Shown piece after piece: positions 22,787 to 29,479 of a DNA stretch of 33,854 nt (position 1 is the stretch's first letter; every line of letters starts with the position of its first letter). This DNA comes from Lentibacillus populi (GTDB lineage Bacteria > Bacillota > Bacilli > Bacillales > Amphibacillaceae). The DNA lies in contig BMJD01000044.1 of NCBI GenBank assembly GCA_014642895.1, positions 1 through 33,854 on the forward strand. The letters are read 5' to 3'. Below the pieces are notes generated by a model. The model saw nothing but the letters and a program-made list of their open reading frames with translations, was not told the DNA's origin and searched no databases. The position numbers and the translations under genes are program-made.

Positions 22787-23077
22787 ATGTTATTTTACTT
22801 TTCAGTTGACGAAAATAAACGGTTACAAGGAGTGTCATCATCTCCAAGCGGTAATCCGGATGAAATTGCGTTTGAATTTGATGACGATCACGAAATTGTA
22901 AAAGACCCGATGATGTCCTTTTTTTATAAATATATAGATGGGGCATTAATTAAAGACACTGAGTACATGGAGCAATGTGAGAAAGAATTTAAAGAAAAAC
23001 AGAACAAGCCAAGTATTGACGAAATGAATGCAGTAGCCATTTTAGAGTTAGCAGAAACAATAATGGGAGGGAAATAG
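22787..23077 (+). CDS. Small hypothetical tail-region protein (96 aa)
   Basis: ATG 22787 follows GAAGGTGGCAGG. The product begins MLFYFSVDENKRLQGVSSSP; the beta-strand start, the acidic 'EIAFEFDDDHEIVKDP' and the C-terminal helix 'PSIDEMNAVAILELAETIMG' resemble the small XkdW-like proteins that stand between tail fiber and lysis genes in Firmicutes phages. The stop (TAG) is directly followed by the next ATG. No function is known for the group; tail fiber assembly help is sometimes suggested. Confidence 0.65.
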   Translation: MLFYFSVDENKRLQGVSSSPSGNPDEIAFEFDDDHEIVKDPMMSFFYKYIDGALIKDTEYMEQCEKEFKEKQNKPSIDEMNAVAILELAETIMGGK

Positions 23078-23206
23078 ATGTTGGCACTTTTATTTGCGAC
23101 TCAAATAATCGCTGGTAATTGGACATATGAAAGGGTTCCGGATCTTTGGAAAGAAGATGTAAGAACACTGCTGATCGCGGAAGGTAGAGAGGATTTAATT
23201 AAGTAA
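23078..23206 (+). CDS. CD1375-like small phage protein (42 aa)
   Basis: The ATG is contiguous with the stop of the previous gene, with GGGAGG at 23065-23070. The product starts MLALLFATQIIAGNWTYERV and ends 'VRTLLIAEGREDLIK'. The plan (hydrophobic start, I-x-x-G-x-x-T-x-x-x-V-P, V-x-x-L-L) is that of the very short CD1375/XkdX-type proteins which follow the XkdW-like gene in many phages. Role unknown. Confidence 0.65.
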   Translation: MLALLFATQIIAGNWTYERVPDLWKEDVRTLLIAEGREDLIK

Positions 23207-23229
23207 ACGCCAAATAAGGCGTTATTTTT
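23206..23229 (+). terminator. Intrinsic terminator after the tail module
   Basis: AACGCC (23206-23211), loop AAATAA, GGCGTT (23218-23223), then ATTTTTA. Perfect 6-bp stem, overlapping the preceding stop codon. It separates the tail genes from the lysis cassette. Confidence 0.75.
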
Positions 23230-23252
23230 ATGCCGTAAAAAGGGGGCTAATG

Positions 23253-23552
23253 ATGACAATTGAACTAGGAATCTTGATTTCTATTGCATCTATATTTGTA
23301 GCGGGGATAGGGGTATTTATTGCTTACCTAACCTACCAATCCAGAAAAAGTAATACGACTAAAAACGACACGAAGGAAAGTGCTGAATTAAAAGCCGGAT
23401 TAGATTACATCCGGAAAGGGGTTGATGATATTCGCATTGACTTGCGATCGAATGAAAAGCAAATGGGTGTAATGGGTGAACGGTTGACAAGGGTTGAAGA
23501 ATCTAGCAAACAAGCACATAAACGTATCGATAATATTGAAAAAGGAGAATGA
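23253..23552 (+). CDS. XhlA-like membrane-associated lysis accessory protein
   Basis: I prefer ATG 23253 (AGGGGG 6 bases upstream) to ATG 23250. The roughly 99-aa product has one N-terminal membrane helix (LGILISIASIFVAGIGVFIA) followed by a charged coiled coil ('LDYIRKGVDDIRIDLRSNEK', 'ERLTRVEESSKQAHKRIDNI'). XhlA proteins combine such a coiled coil with a membrane helix, though usually at the C-terminus, so the order here is reversed. It overlaps the holin gene region and precedes an XhlB-type holin, as xhlA does in PBSX. It probably anchors or tunes the holin-endolysin system. Confidence 0.65.
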   Translation: MTIELGILISIASIFVAGIGVFIAYLTYQSRKSNTTKNDTKESAELKAGLDYIRKGVDDIRIDLRSNEKQMGVMGERLTRVEESSKQAHKRIDNIEKGE

Positions 23553-23557
23553 TAGAA

Positions 23558-23815
23558 ATGATTACATTTGAGGATAACAAGCACGATAGAGGATCTTTAA
23601 TCAGGACAGGCGTTTTAGTATTGGCGCTCATTAATCAAGGCTTATTGGCACTAAATTTGAATCCTATCCCAGGTACCGAAACGTTATGGGGCGAGGTAAT
23701 TTCAGCAGGAATTACGATTGTTTCTGCTGGGGTTGCTTGGTTTAAAAATAATTATATAACATGGAAAGGCCGTAAACAGAAAAAGGTTTTAAAGCAGCAT
23801 AATTTGACGAAATAA
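23558..23815 (+). CDS. Holin, SPP1/XhlB family
   Basis: From ATG 23558 (AAAGGAG 10 bases upstream; ATG 23549 is too close to it) the 85-aa protein reads MITFEDNKHDRGSLIRTGVL, then 'LALINQGLLALNLNPIP', 'VISAGITIVSAGVAWFKNNY' and 'WKGRKQKKVLKQHNLTK'. This closely follows the pattern of B. subtilis XhlB ('IRT..LL.ALINQ', 'AAWFKNNYVTEKGKKQ', ending NLTK). Two membrane helices and a basic C-terminus. It makes the membrane lesion that releases the endolysin. Confidence 0.88.
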   Translation: MITFEDNKHDRGSLIRTGVLVLALINQGLLALNLNPIPGTETLWGEVISAGITIVSAGVAWFKNNYITWKGRKQKKVLKQHNLTK

Positions 23816-23839
23816 AGGTATCCGGTAGGGTGTCTTTTT
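23815..23839 (+). terminator. Weak terminator between holin and endolysin genes
   Basis: AAGGTATCC (23815-23823), loop GGTA, GGGTGTCTT (23828-23836), with three G-U pairs, then TTTTC. Same 3' arm as the terminators near 1905, 3989 and 4232. Confidence 0.6.
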
Positions 23840-23868
23840 CTTATTTTGATTGAAGGAGAGGATAAGTA

Positions 23869-24831
23869 ATGGAATTTATCGATGTGTCACACTGGCAAGG
23901 TAATATTAATTGGTCTAAAGTGGCCGGCGCTGGAATAAAAGGCAGCTATATTAAAGCAACAGAAGGCTCTGCAGACGGTTCGGCATTTGTTGATAACAAG
24001 ATGGATTATAACTTTAAAAACGCAATAGCAAACGGTCTGTATGCAGGATTTTATCATTATGCTAAATTTGTATCTGTCAATGATGCTGTTAATGAAGCAA
24101 AGTGGTTTGTGCAGCATATCAAGAAATATAAGTTTACGTTGCCACCAATGCTAGACTTGGAGGAAAACAACTGTAAAAATAATGCCGAAATGAATAAGGC
24201 AGCACGTGCATTTTTAGAGTATGTAGAAAAAGAAGTAGGCTCGGCTGGACTATATAGTTTTGGCGTGTTTTTCGAGGACAACATTGACAAGTCCTTACTT
24301 GATCGATACGCGTATTGGCATGCTCGTTATGCAAGCGATCCGGTTAACGTTAAACTGGCCGACATCTACATGTGGCAATACAGTAGTACGGGTTCGGTTG
24401 CGGGCATTAGCGGTGATGTCGATAGGAATAAAACTGGTGGTAAGTTTTTTACGGTGAATAAAGCATCATCCAAGCCAGCTAAGAAGCCCGTTGCTAAGCC
24501 TGTCAAAAAGCCAAGCAAGCCTAAAACAAGCACGTATACAATCAAGTCTGGCGACACATTAAGTGGGATCGCAGCTAAACATGGTACAACAACTAGCAAA
24601 TTAGCTGATCTAAACAACATTTCTAATCCAAATAAGATTTATGCTGGGCAAAAAATTAAAGTAACCGGATCAGCTAAAAAATCAAACAAAAAATATCATA
24701 CGGTTAAATCTGGTGATACAGTTTCAGAGTTGGCAATCAAGTATGGTAGCAGTCAATCGCAGATTAAAAAATGGAATGATCTTGAAAACGTAAATAAAAT
24801 TTATGTTGGACAGAAATTGCGTGTTAAGTAA
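23869..24831 (+). CDS. Endolysin: GH25 muramidase with two LysM domains
   Basis: The 320-aa protein has a GH25 lysozyme domain at residues 1-190: '[16 protein letters not shown]' with Asp5, 'GSYIKATEG', 'GFYHYAKF', and the catalytic pair Asp96/Glu98 in PPMLDLEEN; '[19 protein letters not shown]' closes the barrel. A basic Pro/Lys linker (about 199-220) leads to LysM domains at about 223-265 and 276-319, each starting 'Y/H-T-x-K-SGDT'. It cuts the MurNAc-GlcNAc bond of peptidoglycan; LysM holds it on the wall. There is no signal peptide, so it needs the holin. AAGGAGAGG precedes ATG 23869. Confidence 0.95.
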   Translation: MEFIDVSHWQGNINWSKVAGAGIKGSYIKATEGSADGSAFVDNKMDYNFKNAIANGLYAGFYHYAKFVSVNDAVNEAKWFVQHIKKYKFTLPPMLDLEENNCKNNAEMNKAARAFLEYVEKEVGSAGLYSFGVFFEDNIDKSLLDRYAYWHARYASDPVNVKLADIYMWQYSSTGSVAGISGDVDRNKTGGKFFTVNKASSKPAKKPVAKPVKKPSKPKTSTYTIKSGDTLSGIAAKHGTTTSKLADLNNISNPNKIYAGQKIKVTGSAKKSNKKYHTVKSGDTVSELAIKYGSSQSQIKKWNDLENVNKIYVGQKLRVK

Positions 24832-24840
24832 TAAAAAAGG

Positions 24841-24888
24841 GCCCTCACTTATTGTGGGGGCTAAACATATACTTGATCTTGTATATGT
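24841..24888. other. Two hairpins after the endolysin: GC-rich stem and AT-rich palindrome
   Basis: GCCCTCAC (24841-24848) pairs with GTGGGGGC (24854-24861). On the plus strand no T-run follows, but on the minus strand the stem is followed by CCCTTTTTTATT, so it reads better as a terminator for leftward transcription. Next, ACATATAC (24865-24872) and GTATATGT (24881-24888) form a perfect 8-bp inverted repeat with a 8-base centre, which could be an operator for the downstream small gene. Confidence 0.5.
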
Positions 24889-24963
24889 GCGTTAATCATA
24901 ATAGACAAAACTGAGTCATAGTATTATTATATTTATAAACATCTGTAGCAAAGGAGGTTTAAT

Positions 24964-25197
24964 ATGGAATTCCGAATTAACCAGTTATGGAAAAGAACAC
25001 TACACATTATTTCTGTATCCGGTGTCTTCATGATCCTTTTTGGAACCTTATCTTTATTACAAATGTTTACTATTGGAGTGTTATTTAACCTAAATAAAAT
25101 AATCTATTTGGGTGTCCCAATATTTCCCGTATTGTTTTCAATAGTGTCAATCCTTATTATTAAAAAGTATTTTAAAATATCGTCACCATATAAATAA
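24964..25197 (+). CDS. Small membrane protein (77 aa), accessory gene
   Basis: AAAGGAGG lies just before ATG 24964. The product (MEFRINQLWKRTLHIISVSG and on) has two long hydrophobic segments, about residues 13-40 and 43-68, with basic ends (KKYFKISSPYK). No recognised family. It stands after the endolysin, a place where prophages often carry lysogenic conversion or superinfection exclusion genes, and converges on the reverse-strand gene next to it. A role in exclusion is only a positional guess. Confidence 0.6.
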   Translation: MEFRINQLWKRTLHIISVSGVFMILFGTLSLLQMFTIGVLFNLNKIIYLGVPIFPVLFSIVSILIIKKYFKISSPYK

Positions 25198-25217
25198 AAG
25201 AGGAGCATTACTCTGTC

Positions 25218-26273
25218 TTAATCGTCTAAAGTTTCGGTACCCTGTTTTTCGCTAAAATAAGAGTCTAACTCCTTGGGAGTTTCTATTTTAAGGTTAGCTT
25301 TCGCTCTATCGAACTTTCCTTGTAACTCGTCAATTTCTTCTTTTTGTTTATCCTTTTTGTTTGTTTGATCCCTCAATTTGAATATTTTTTCTAAAAGTCC
25401 CTCGGTAGATAATTCTCCCTCAACCTTTTCTTTACTTGCATTAAATTTAAATTTACCTCCCGCTAGTCCAACAATGCCTAAACCTAGTAATACAACTAAA
25501 CTGAACGCTCCCCCGGATGATACAAATTCTATAATACCTTGCGACTGCACTCTGATTTTCGCGTCTAAATCTTTTTTTCTATAAGTTTTTTCAGGATAAT
25601 AGGGGTTATGGATTAACTCAACTAAATCTAATGGTGTTTGTAAAGCGTCTAATAAATCAACTAAAGGTATGTTTTTGCTTTGATTAACATCCAGTACAAG
25701 GTGTGCCTTATCCCCTTTGTAGTAAAACGAATAGAGGGTTCGATCTATAGAGTCTGCATAATCATTTGCATTGCTTATTGTTAAATGAGAATTCATCATT
25801 TTGTACAAATACGGATCTAGCTTCCTTCTGTCAACTGATTTTATCCATTCAACACTTCTTCTTTTTTTGTAAGGACAAGCACCCTCATCAATTTCAGTTT
25901 GGCTAACCTCCGTAATGTATACATCTGATGTAACTTTCCCAAAAGCGATATGTTTGGAATCTTCACTCGGAATCATAACAATATCGCCAATTTTTATTTC
26001 GTGAAAAAACCTTTTTATGTGAGAGAAAGTGTGACCTGGCTGTTTATTACTAGTGTATTTTTTTGCAATCTGATTTGTAGTGTATTCTTTGTTTAGCGGG
26101 ATGAAATCATCAGGATTATTAAATTCATTCCAATTAATACCTACAAAGTTTTCTAAGAAGAAATCTTGAAAGTATTCTCCCGAATTAGTTCGTACTAGCC
26201 AATAATTAGTATCAGTTTCAATCTTTACAATCGGAATGTTGTAATCTTCAATTAGTTTCAGTTCATTTGTCAT
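25218..26273 (-). CDS. EVE-like sensor domain protein with a membrane segment; putative phage-defence accessory protein
   Basis: The 351-aa protein is on the opposite strand to the late genes. Residues about 20-150 resemble the EVE/PUA-like N-terminal domain of Mrr-type restriction proteins: 'NYWLVRTNSGEYFQDFFLEN', 'FVGINWNEF', 'IKRFFHEIKIGDIVMIPSED', 'IAFGKVTSDVYI', 'YKKRRSVEWIKSVDRRKLDP'. In that superfamily the domain reads modified bases or nucleotides. A middle region (about 160-245) has no recognised fold, residues about 252-273 form a membrane helix (AFSLVVLLGLGIVGLAGG), and the C-terminus is a Lys/Glu-rich helix. No nuclease motif is visible. ATG 26273 has GGGGG about 8 bases upstream. 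A sensor-plus-membrane-effector defence role is inferred. Confidence 0.6.
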   Translation of the reverse strand: MTNELKLIEDYNIPIVKIETDTNYWLVRTNSGEYFQDFFLENFVGINWNEFNNPDDFIPLNKEYTTNQIAKKYTSNKQPGHTFSHIKRFFHEIKIGDIVMIPSEDSKHIAFGKVTSDVYITEVSQTEIDEGACPYKKRRSVEWIKSVDRRKLDPYLYKMMNSHLTISNANDYADSIDRTLYSFYYKGDKAHLVLDVNQSKNIPLVDLLDALQTPLDLVELIHNPYYPEKTYRKKDLDAKIRVQSQGIIEFVSSGGAFSLVVLLGLGIVGLAGGKFKFNASKEKVEGELSTEGLLEKIFKLRDQTNKKDKQKEEIDELQGKFDRAKANLKIETPKELDSYFSEKQGTETLDD

Positions 26274-26409
26274 ATGTATTTCCCCCTTTTATTTTCCTTT
26301 ATTCTAACATTTCCAGTCATAAAAAGGGTTTTTTAATAATATTTTTAACGAAATCGTACAATGAGGAATAAATTTCTAATAAAAAACACGCATGCACGTT
26401 CGCGTTTTG

Positions 26410-26432
26410 TGGTATAATAGAACAAACGTTTC
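26410..26432 (+). promoter_or_regulatory. Extended -10 promoter with a LexA (SOS) box
   Basis: TATAAT (26413-26418) is preceded by TG at -15 (TGG TATAAT), an extended -10 element; no good -35 is seen. GAACAAACGTTTC (26420-26432) directly downstream matches the Bacillus LexA/DinR box pattern GAAC-4N-GTTC/T. The site would cover the transcription start, so LexA would block the WYL-like/YolD pair until DNA damage. Confidence 0.7.
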
Positions 26433-26450
26433 TTAATTGGAGGTTTTACA

Positions 26451-26639
26451 GTGATTGAACCTGGCAACAAACTAGAAATGATTTACCTGGACAGCAACAA
26501 TCAGATCACCCAGCGCACTATAAAAGTGTTACGGGCAAATGAGGATGCAATCCTTGCTTATTGCTACACAAAAAGGCAAGTGCGGTCTTTTAAAGTCGAT
26601 AACATACTATCCTTTTTACCAAAACGATTGGGGGCGTAA
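26451..26639 (+). CDS. Small WYL-like protein
   Basis: GTG 26451 follows GGAGG. The 62-aa product (starts MIEPGNKLEMIYLDSNNQIT) is a small beta-rich fold; the second half 'ILAYCYTKRQVRSFKVDNIL' has the Y/C-x-x-x-x-x-R-x-F-x-x-D-x-I pattern of WYL-domain C-terminal halves. Such short proteins commonly stand just before yolD in Bacillus phages and chromosomes. WYL domains bind ligands or single-stranded DNA and regulate stress genes. It is 3 bases from yolD and shares its SOS promoter. Confidence 0.65.
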   Translation: MIEPGNKLEMIYLDSNNQITQRTIKVLRANEDAILAYCYTKRQVRSFKVDNILSFLPKRLGA

Positions 26640-26642
26640 GGA

Positions 26643-26954
26643 ATGGTTAATGATCGCGGTACAATAAAATGGACATCTATCATGATGCCGGAACATATCA
26701 AGCTTTTAAATGAGATGTGGGATGAATTGGAACGTAAGGATAAACCAATTTTGGACGATCAGCAAAAGCTGGATATTGATTTAAAGCTGCAATGCGCCAT
26801 CAAGGATGATCTGACTGTTGAGGTTAAGTATTTTTCTGACGGCGATTATTTAACCGCAAAAGATAAGCTACAAATGATCGATCGAAAGAAAATAATGCTG
26901 CAGGATGGAAAAGAGATACCTTTAAATGATGTTTTAGATGTTTATATTGATTAA
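26643..26954 (+). CDS. YolD-like protein
   Basis: The 103-aa protein has the YolD family signature: 'NDRGTIKWTSIMMPEHIKLL' at the start, then 'PILDDQQKLDIDLKLQCAI' and a C-terminal barrel-like part 'VEVKYFSDGDYLTAKDKLQMIDRKK...IPLNDVLDVYI'. In B. subtilis yolD partners uvrX, a Y-family polymerase gene, under SOS control. Here no polymerase follows; the gene ends in a terminator. Probably it serves a host or absent partner in trans. Confidence 0.8.
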   Translation: MVNDRGTIKWTSIMMPEHIKLLNEMWDELERKDKPILDDQQKLDIDLKLQCAIKDDLTVEVKYFSDGDYLTAKDKLQMIDRKKIMLQDGKEIPLNDVLDVYID

Positions 26955-26978
26955 GCCCCGGGATGGGGCTATTTTTTT
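26954..26978 (+). terminator. Intrinsic terminator after yolD-like gene
   Basis: AGCCCC (26954-26959), loop GGGAT, GGGGCT (26965-26970), then ATTTTTTT. Perfect 6-bp GC-rich stem. It overlaps the 3' end of the convergent XRE gene. Confidence 0.85.
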
Positions 26979-27160
26979 GTGTATAAATCCGTCACGCTGC
27001 AGCCTAATATGTCGGCTAGGCGGACTGCTTGGTTAAGCTTAGGCCAAGATTTATTTTTCATCCAATTACCAAGCGTGTTTTCGTTTACCCCCACTTGCTG
27101 CGCTATGTATCTCTGCTTTAAACCACTATCCGCGATTAATTTATCAATAACTAATTTCAT
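26969..27160 (-). CDS. XRE-family HTH regulator (Cro/CI-like, 63 aa)
   Basis: I choose the ATG at 27160-27158, with GGTG 6 bases upstream; ATG 27163 or GTG 27169 are also open. The product MKLVIDKLIADSGLKQRYIA is one HTH domain ('QQVGVNENTLGNWMKNKSWP' covers the recognition helix, then 'LNQAVRLADILGCSVTDLYT'). It lacks any C-terminal domain, as in Cro-like or stand-alone phage regulators. It reads away from the FtsK-like gene, with about 320 bases between, so it could control that promoter. Confidence 0.75.
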   Translation of the reverse strand: MKLVIDKLIADSGLKQRYIAQQVGVNENTLGNWMKNKSWPKLNQAVRLADILGCSVTDLYTKK

Positions 27161-27486
27161 CATTATCACCTATATAATAAATTCGACTTGGCTTATCCCT
27201 TGTCCTTCTAAAATTAATTAGAAAAAAATCTAAAATAAATGCATAATTTTTGATTGAACTGCCTATACTATAACTACAAGCGCATATTCACCAGCATACA
27301 CCACAGCACACGCACCAGCACACCGCGCGCCGGCCGCACCACCCATCCCACCCACCCTCCTACTATTATTTTGTTTATGATATAGAAATGATAACTTGTA
27401 CACATAATCTCAAGTACTACTATTACTAATCTCTTATATACCAATGTATATTCAGCGCTTGAATAGACAAATGAAGGGGCGAATGT
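27161..27486. other. Intergenic region with C-rich repeat segment and minus-strand G-quadruplex motif
   Basis: No gene is supported in this gap. Bases about 27285-27360 are C-rich and G-poor, against an AT-rich background. CACCAGCA occurs at 27289-27296 and again at 27313-27320. C-tracts at 27342-27344, 27347-27349, 27351-27353 and 27355-27357 give GGGTGGGTGGGATGGG on the minus strand, a canonical four-tract quadruplex motif with loops of 1, 1 and 2. The segment leads to the FtsK-like gene. It may be a protein-binding or replication site. Confidence 0.6.
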
Positions 27487-28623
27487 ATGGAGATTATAAC
27501 AGGTGCTATTATTGCTTGTGGCGCCATGTACGTGGCTGAAAAATATGAGCCGTTGGAAACCAAGAAAATAAAGCACACATTTCGAAATATCAATTACAAG
27601 GTGGGTGATTACGAGCCGAAATTAATCCGGATCCGTAGAAAAGAAAGCTGGAAAGAGTATATTTTCAATGTACCGTATGGATTGATTGATGATCCAAAAT
27701 TACAACCGATCCTGGCTAAAACACTGCATAAACCAGTACATGTGTATTTTGACGGAAAACTGCATATTAGGGTATATAAGCAAAAGCTAAGTAACAAAAT
27801 TGACTATAATTGGCACATAGCAGATGGATGGACTGTACCGATTGGGCAATCTCAAGATAAAATGATATATCACGACTTTGATAAAATCCCACACATGACA
27901 GTTGCCGGGATGACAAGACAAGGAAAAACAGTCCTCTTAAAATTAATCCTCGCACACTTAATCAACAACCATCCGGACGATGTGCAGTTTAATATCATTG
28001 ATTTAAAAGGCGGTCTTGAATTTGGCTGGTATGACCGATTGAAACAAGTAAAACAAGTGGCTAGTAATGTAAATGAAGCGTATGCCCTACTCTCGTCTGT
28101 TTTAAAACAAATCAAGTCCGATATGTCACGATTTAAGAAAGGAGGCTATACGAACGTATTAGATACCAATATAAGCACACGTAAATTTATCATCATTGAT
28201 GAAGCGGCTGAACTGGTACCGGGATCCCATCTTGACAAAGAGGAAAAGAAAATATATCGCTATTGCCAGCATGCGATGTCGGAGATAGCTAGGATTGCTG
28301 GAGCGTTAGGGTACAGATTAATATTCTGCACACAATACCCAACGGCTGACACCTTGCCTAGGCAAATAAAACAAAATGCCGATGCAAAAATAAGTTTTCG
28401 ATTGCCTACTGAGGTTGCAAGCAGGGTAGCGCTTGATGAACAAGGTGCAGAAAGGATAACGAATATTGGCCGGGCCATATATCGGACCCATGAAAAGCAT
28501 CTGGTCCAGGTACCGTTTATAAAGGATACTGATATTAAAAATAAATTAAAGGAGTGGATTGTGGATGATGCAAACACAAAAATGGATCCAACGCCAAGAG
28601 AAAATATTGTCACGTTTGGATGA
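27487..28623 (+). CDS. FtsK/SpoIIIE-like DNA translocase
   Basis: The 378-aa protein has a short hydrophobic start (MEIITGAIIACGAMYVAEKY) and then a RecA-like motor: Walker A at residues 141-148 (AGMTRQGKTVLLKLIL), 'FNIIDLKGGLEF' at about 168-179, and Walker B FIIIDEAAEL at 234-243, with 'RLIFCTQYPTADTLPRQIKQ' and 'ISFRLPTEVASRVALDEQGA', all standard for FtsK-type translocases. The four-helix FtsK membrane part and the DNA-reading gamma domain are absent. Such short versions occur with replication-relaxation proteins in Bacillus phages, plasmids and conjugative elements. AAGGGG precedes ATG 27487. Its end overlaps the next gene. Confidence 0.88.
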   Translation: MEIITGAIIACGAMYVAEKYEPLETKKIKHTFRNINYKVGDYEPKLIRIRRKESWKEYIFNVPYGLIDDPKLQPILAKTLHKPVHVYFDGKLHIRVYKQKLSNKIDYNWHIADGWTVPIGQSQDKMIYHDFDKIPHMTVAGMTRQGKTVLLKLILAHLINNHPDDVQFNIIDLKGGLEFGWYDRLKQVKQVASNVNEAYALLSSVLKQIKSDMSRFKKGGYTNVLDTNISTRKFIIIDEAAELVPGSHLDKEEKKIYRYCQHAMSEIARIAGALGYRLIFCTQYPTADTLPRQIKQNADAKISFRLPTEVASRVALDEQGAERITNIGRAIYRTHEKHLVQVPFIKDTDIKNKLKEWIVDDANTKMDPTPRENIVTFG

Positions 28624-29152
28624 TTTGACTTACGCGACAAGGGAGCAATTACAAATTACCGAACAATTAGGTGGCTCACGTAATGCCCACAGGATATTGT
28701 TTCGTATGGAAAAAGAAAAGAGCATCTCAAGCGTTAGAATGGAGCGTAAGGTGTATTACCTATCCAACAAAGGGAAAGAGCGTATAGGGAGCAACCAAGG
28801 TGAATTAAAACGGTCATGGATTACGCATACATTAATGCGTAATGATTTGTATATCAAGCTAGGTATGCCGGATACATGGGAAGTGGAACGGCCGGTTACA
28901 TGGGGAAATAATAAATTAATCCCGGATGCTCGGTTTACAAGGAATGGCATACATCACTTTGTGGAGATCGACAACCAACAGACCATGAGAACGAATGAGG
29001 ATAAAATAAAGTTGTACAAAGATTTGTCTCATGTTATATTTAAACAATTCCACCACAAACCTGTATTAATATGGTATACTTTGTCAAAAGTAAGAAGGGA
29101 AAAATTAAAAGAAGCCTGCACAAAGGCAGGCGTGAAACATGTTTTACACTAG
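28565..29152 (+). CDS. Replication-relaxation family protein
   Basis: I start at ATG 28565, 10 bases after AAAGGAG (28548-28554); the frame extends to TTG 28559. The 195-aa product has an N-terminal winged helix ('RLDDLTYATREQLQITEQLG', 'NAHRILFRMEKEKSISSVRM', 'VYYLSNKGKERIG') and a C-terminal part with 'ELKRSWITHTLMRNDLYIKL', 'PDARFTRNGIHHFVEIDNQQ', 'KIKLYKDLSHVIF'. This is the plan of the replication-relaxation family known from plasmids and phages; the D...E-x-D pattern resembles a nuclease-like core. It overlaps the FtsK-like gene by about 59 bases, so the two probably act together in DNA processing. Confidence 0.85.
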   Translation: MMQTQKWIQRQEKILSRLDDLTYATREQLQITEQLGGSRNAHRILFRMEKEKSISSVRMERKVYYLSNKGKERIGSNQGELKRSWITHTLMRNDLYIKLGMPDTWEVERPVTWGNNKLIPDARFTRNGIHHFVEIDNQQTMRTNEDKIKLYKDLSHVIFKQFHHKPVLIWYTLSKVRREKLKEACTKAGVKHVLH

Positions 29153-29177
29153 AATATTTTTTACACAAATTTTACAC
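29142..29177 (+). repeat. Three direct copies of TTTTACAC near the prophage end
   Basis: TTTTACAC occurs at 29142-29149, 29159-29166 and 29170-29177, the first inside the last codons of the replication-relaxation gene. Short, close direct repeats could be protein-binding sites. The prophage-host junction should lie between here and about 29,400, but without the other end an att core cannot be named. Confidence 0.45.
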
Positions 29178-29277
29178 ATAACAATTATCAAACATTGATG
29201 CACCAATGTTGCCAACGCATTATTAAACGTCTGCCGGGGGCGTATCAAAATATAAGCAATTTGCTGCTTTGCTTAAA

Positions 29278-29314
29278 AACTGTCCATCAGTTGATAGGAC
29301 AGTTATTTATTTTT
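29278..29314 (+). terminator. Strong intrinsic terminator at the prophage right end
   Basis: AACTGTCC (29278-29285) pairs perfectly with GGACAGTT (29297-29304), continued inward by ATCA/TGAT, and is followed by ATTTATTTTTATTTTA. It shields acsA from prophage transcription. Confidence 0.85.
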
Positions 29315-29403
29315 ATTTTAGTGTATCACTTTAAAAATGTCACAAAATGTTCTAAAATAGAAAACAGTTAGCGAAATGTTTGAATAATTTTCAGATTGCA
29401 TGT

Positions 29404-29457
29404 TTGTTGCGGTTTGAAAATAAACTATACTTACAACAGGTTTTGTAACCGATTCCA
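29404..29457 (+). promoter_or_regulatory. Putative acsA promoter and CcpA cre-like site
   Basis: TTGTTG (29404-29409), 16 bases, TATACT (29426-29431) make a plausible sigma-A promoter. TGTAACCGATTCCA (29444-29457) matches the cre pattern TGWNANCGNTNWCA at all but one position and lies just after the expected transcription start, where CcpA acts as a roadblock. B. subtilis acsA is under CcpA control, which fits. Confidence 0.6.
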
Positions 29458-29479
29458 AATTTACAAATGAGGTGATAGG

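Noticed and set aside
27274-27576. Reverse-strand ORF of 100 codons across the C-rich segment and the FtsK-like start
   Set aside because: Low-complexity Trp/Gly/Arg stretch made by the G-rich strand, no ribosome site, overlaps a certain gene start.
29153-29400. Naming an att core at the prophage right end
   Set aside because: The left end is outside the window, so no matching repeat can be identified.
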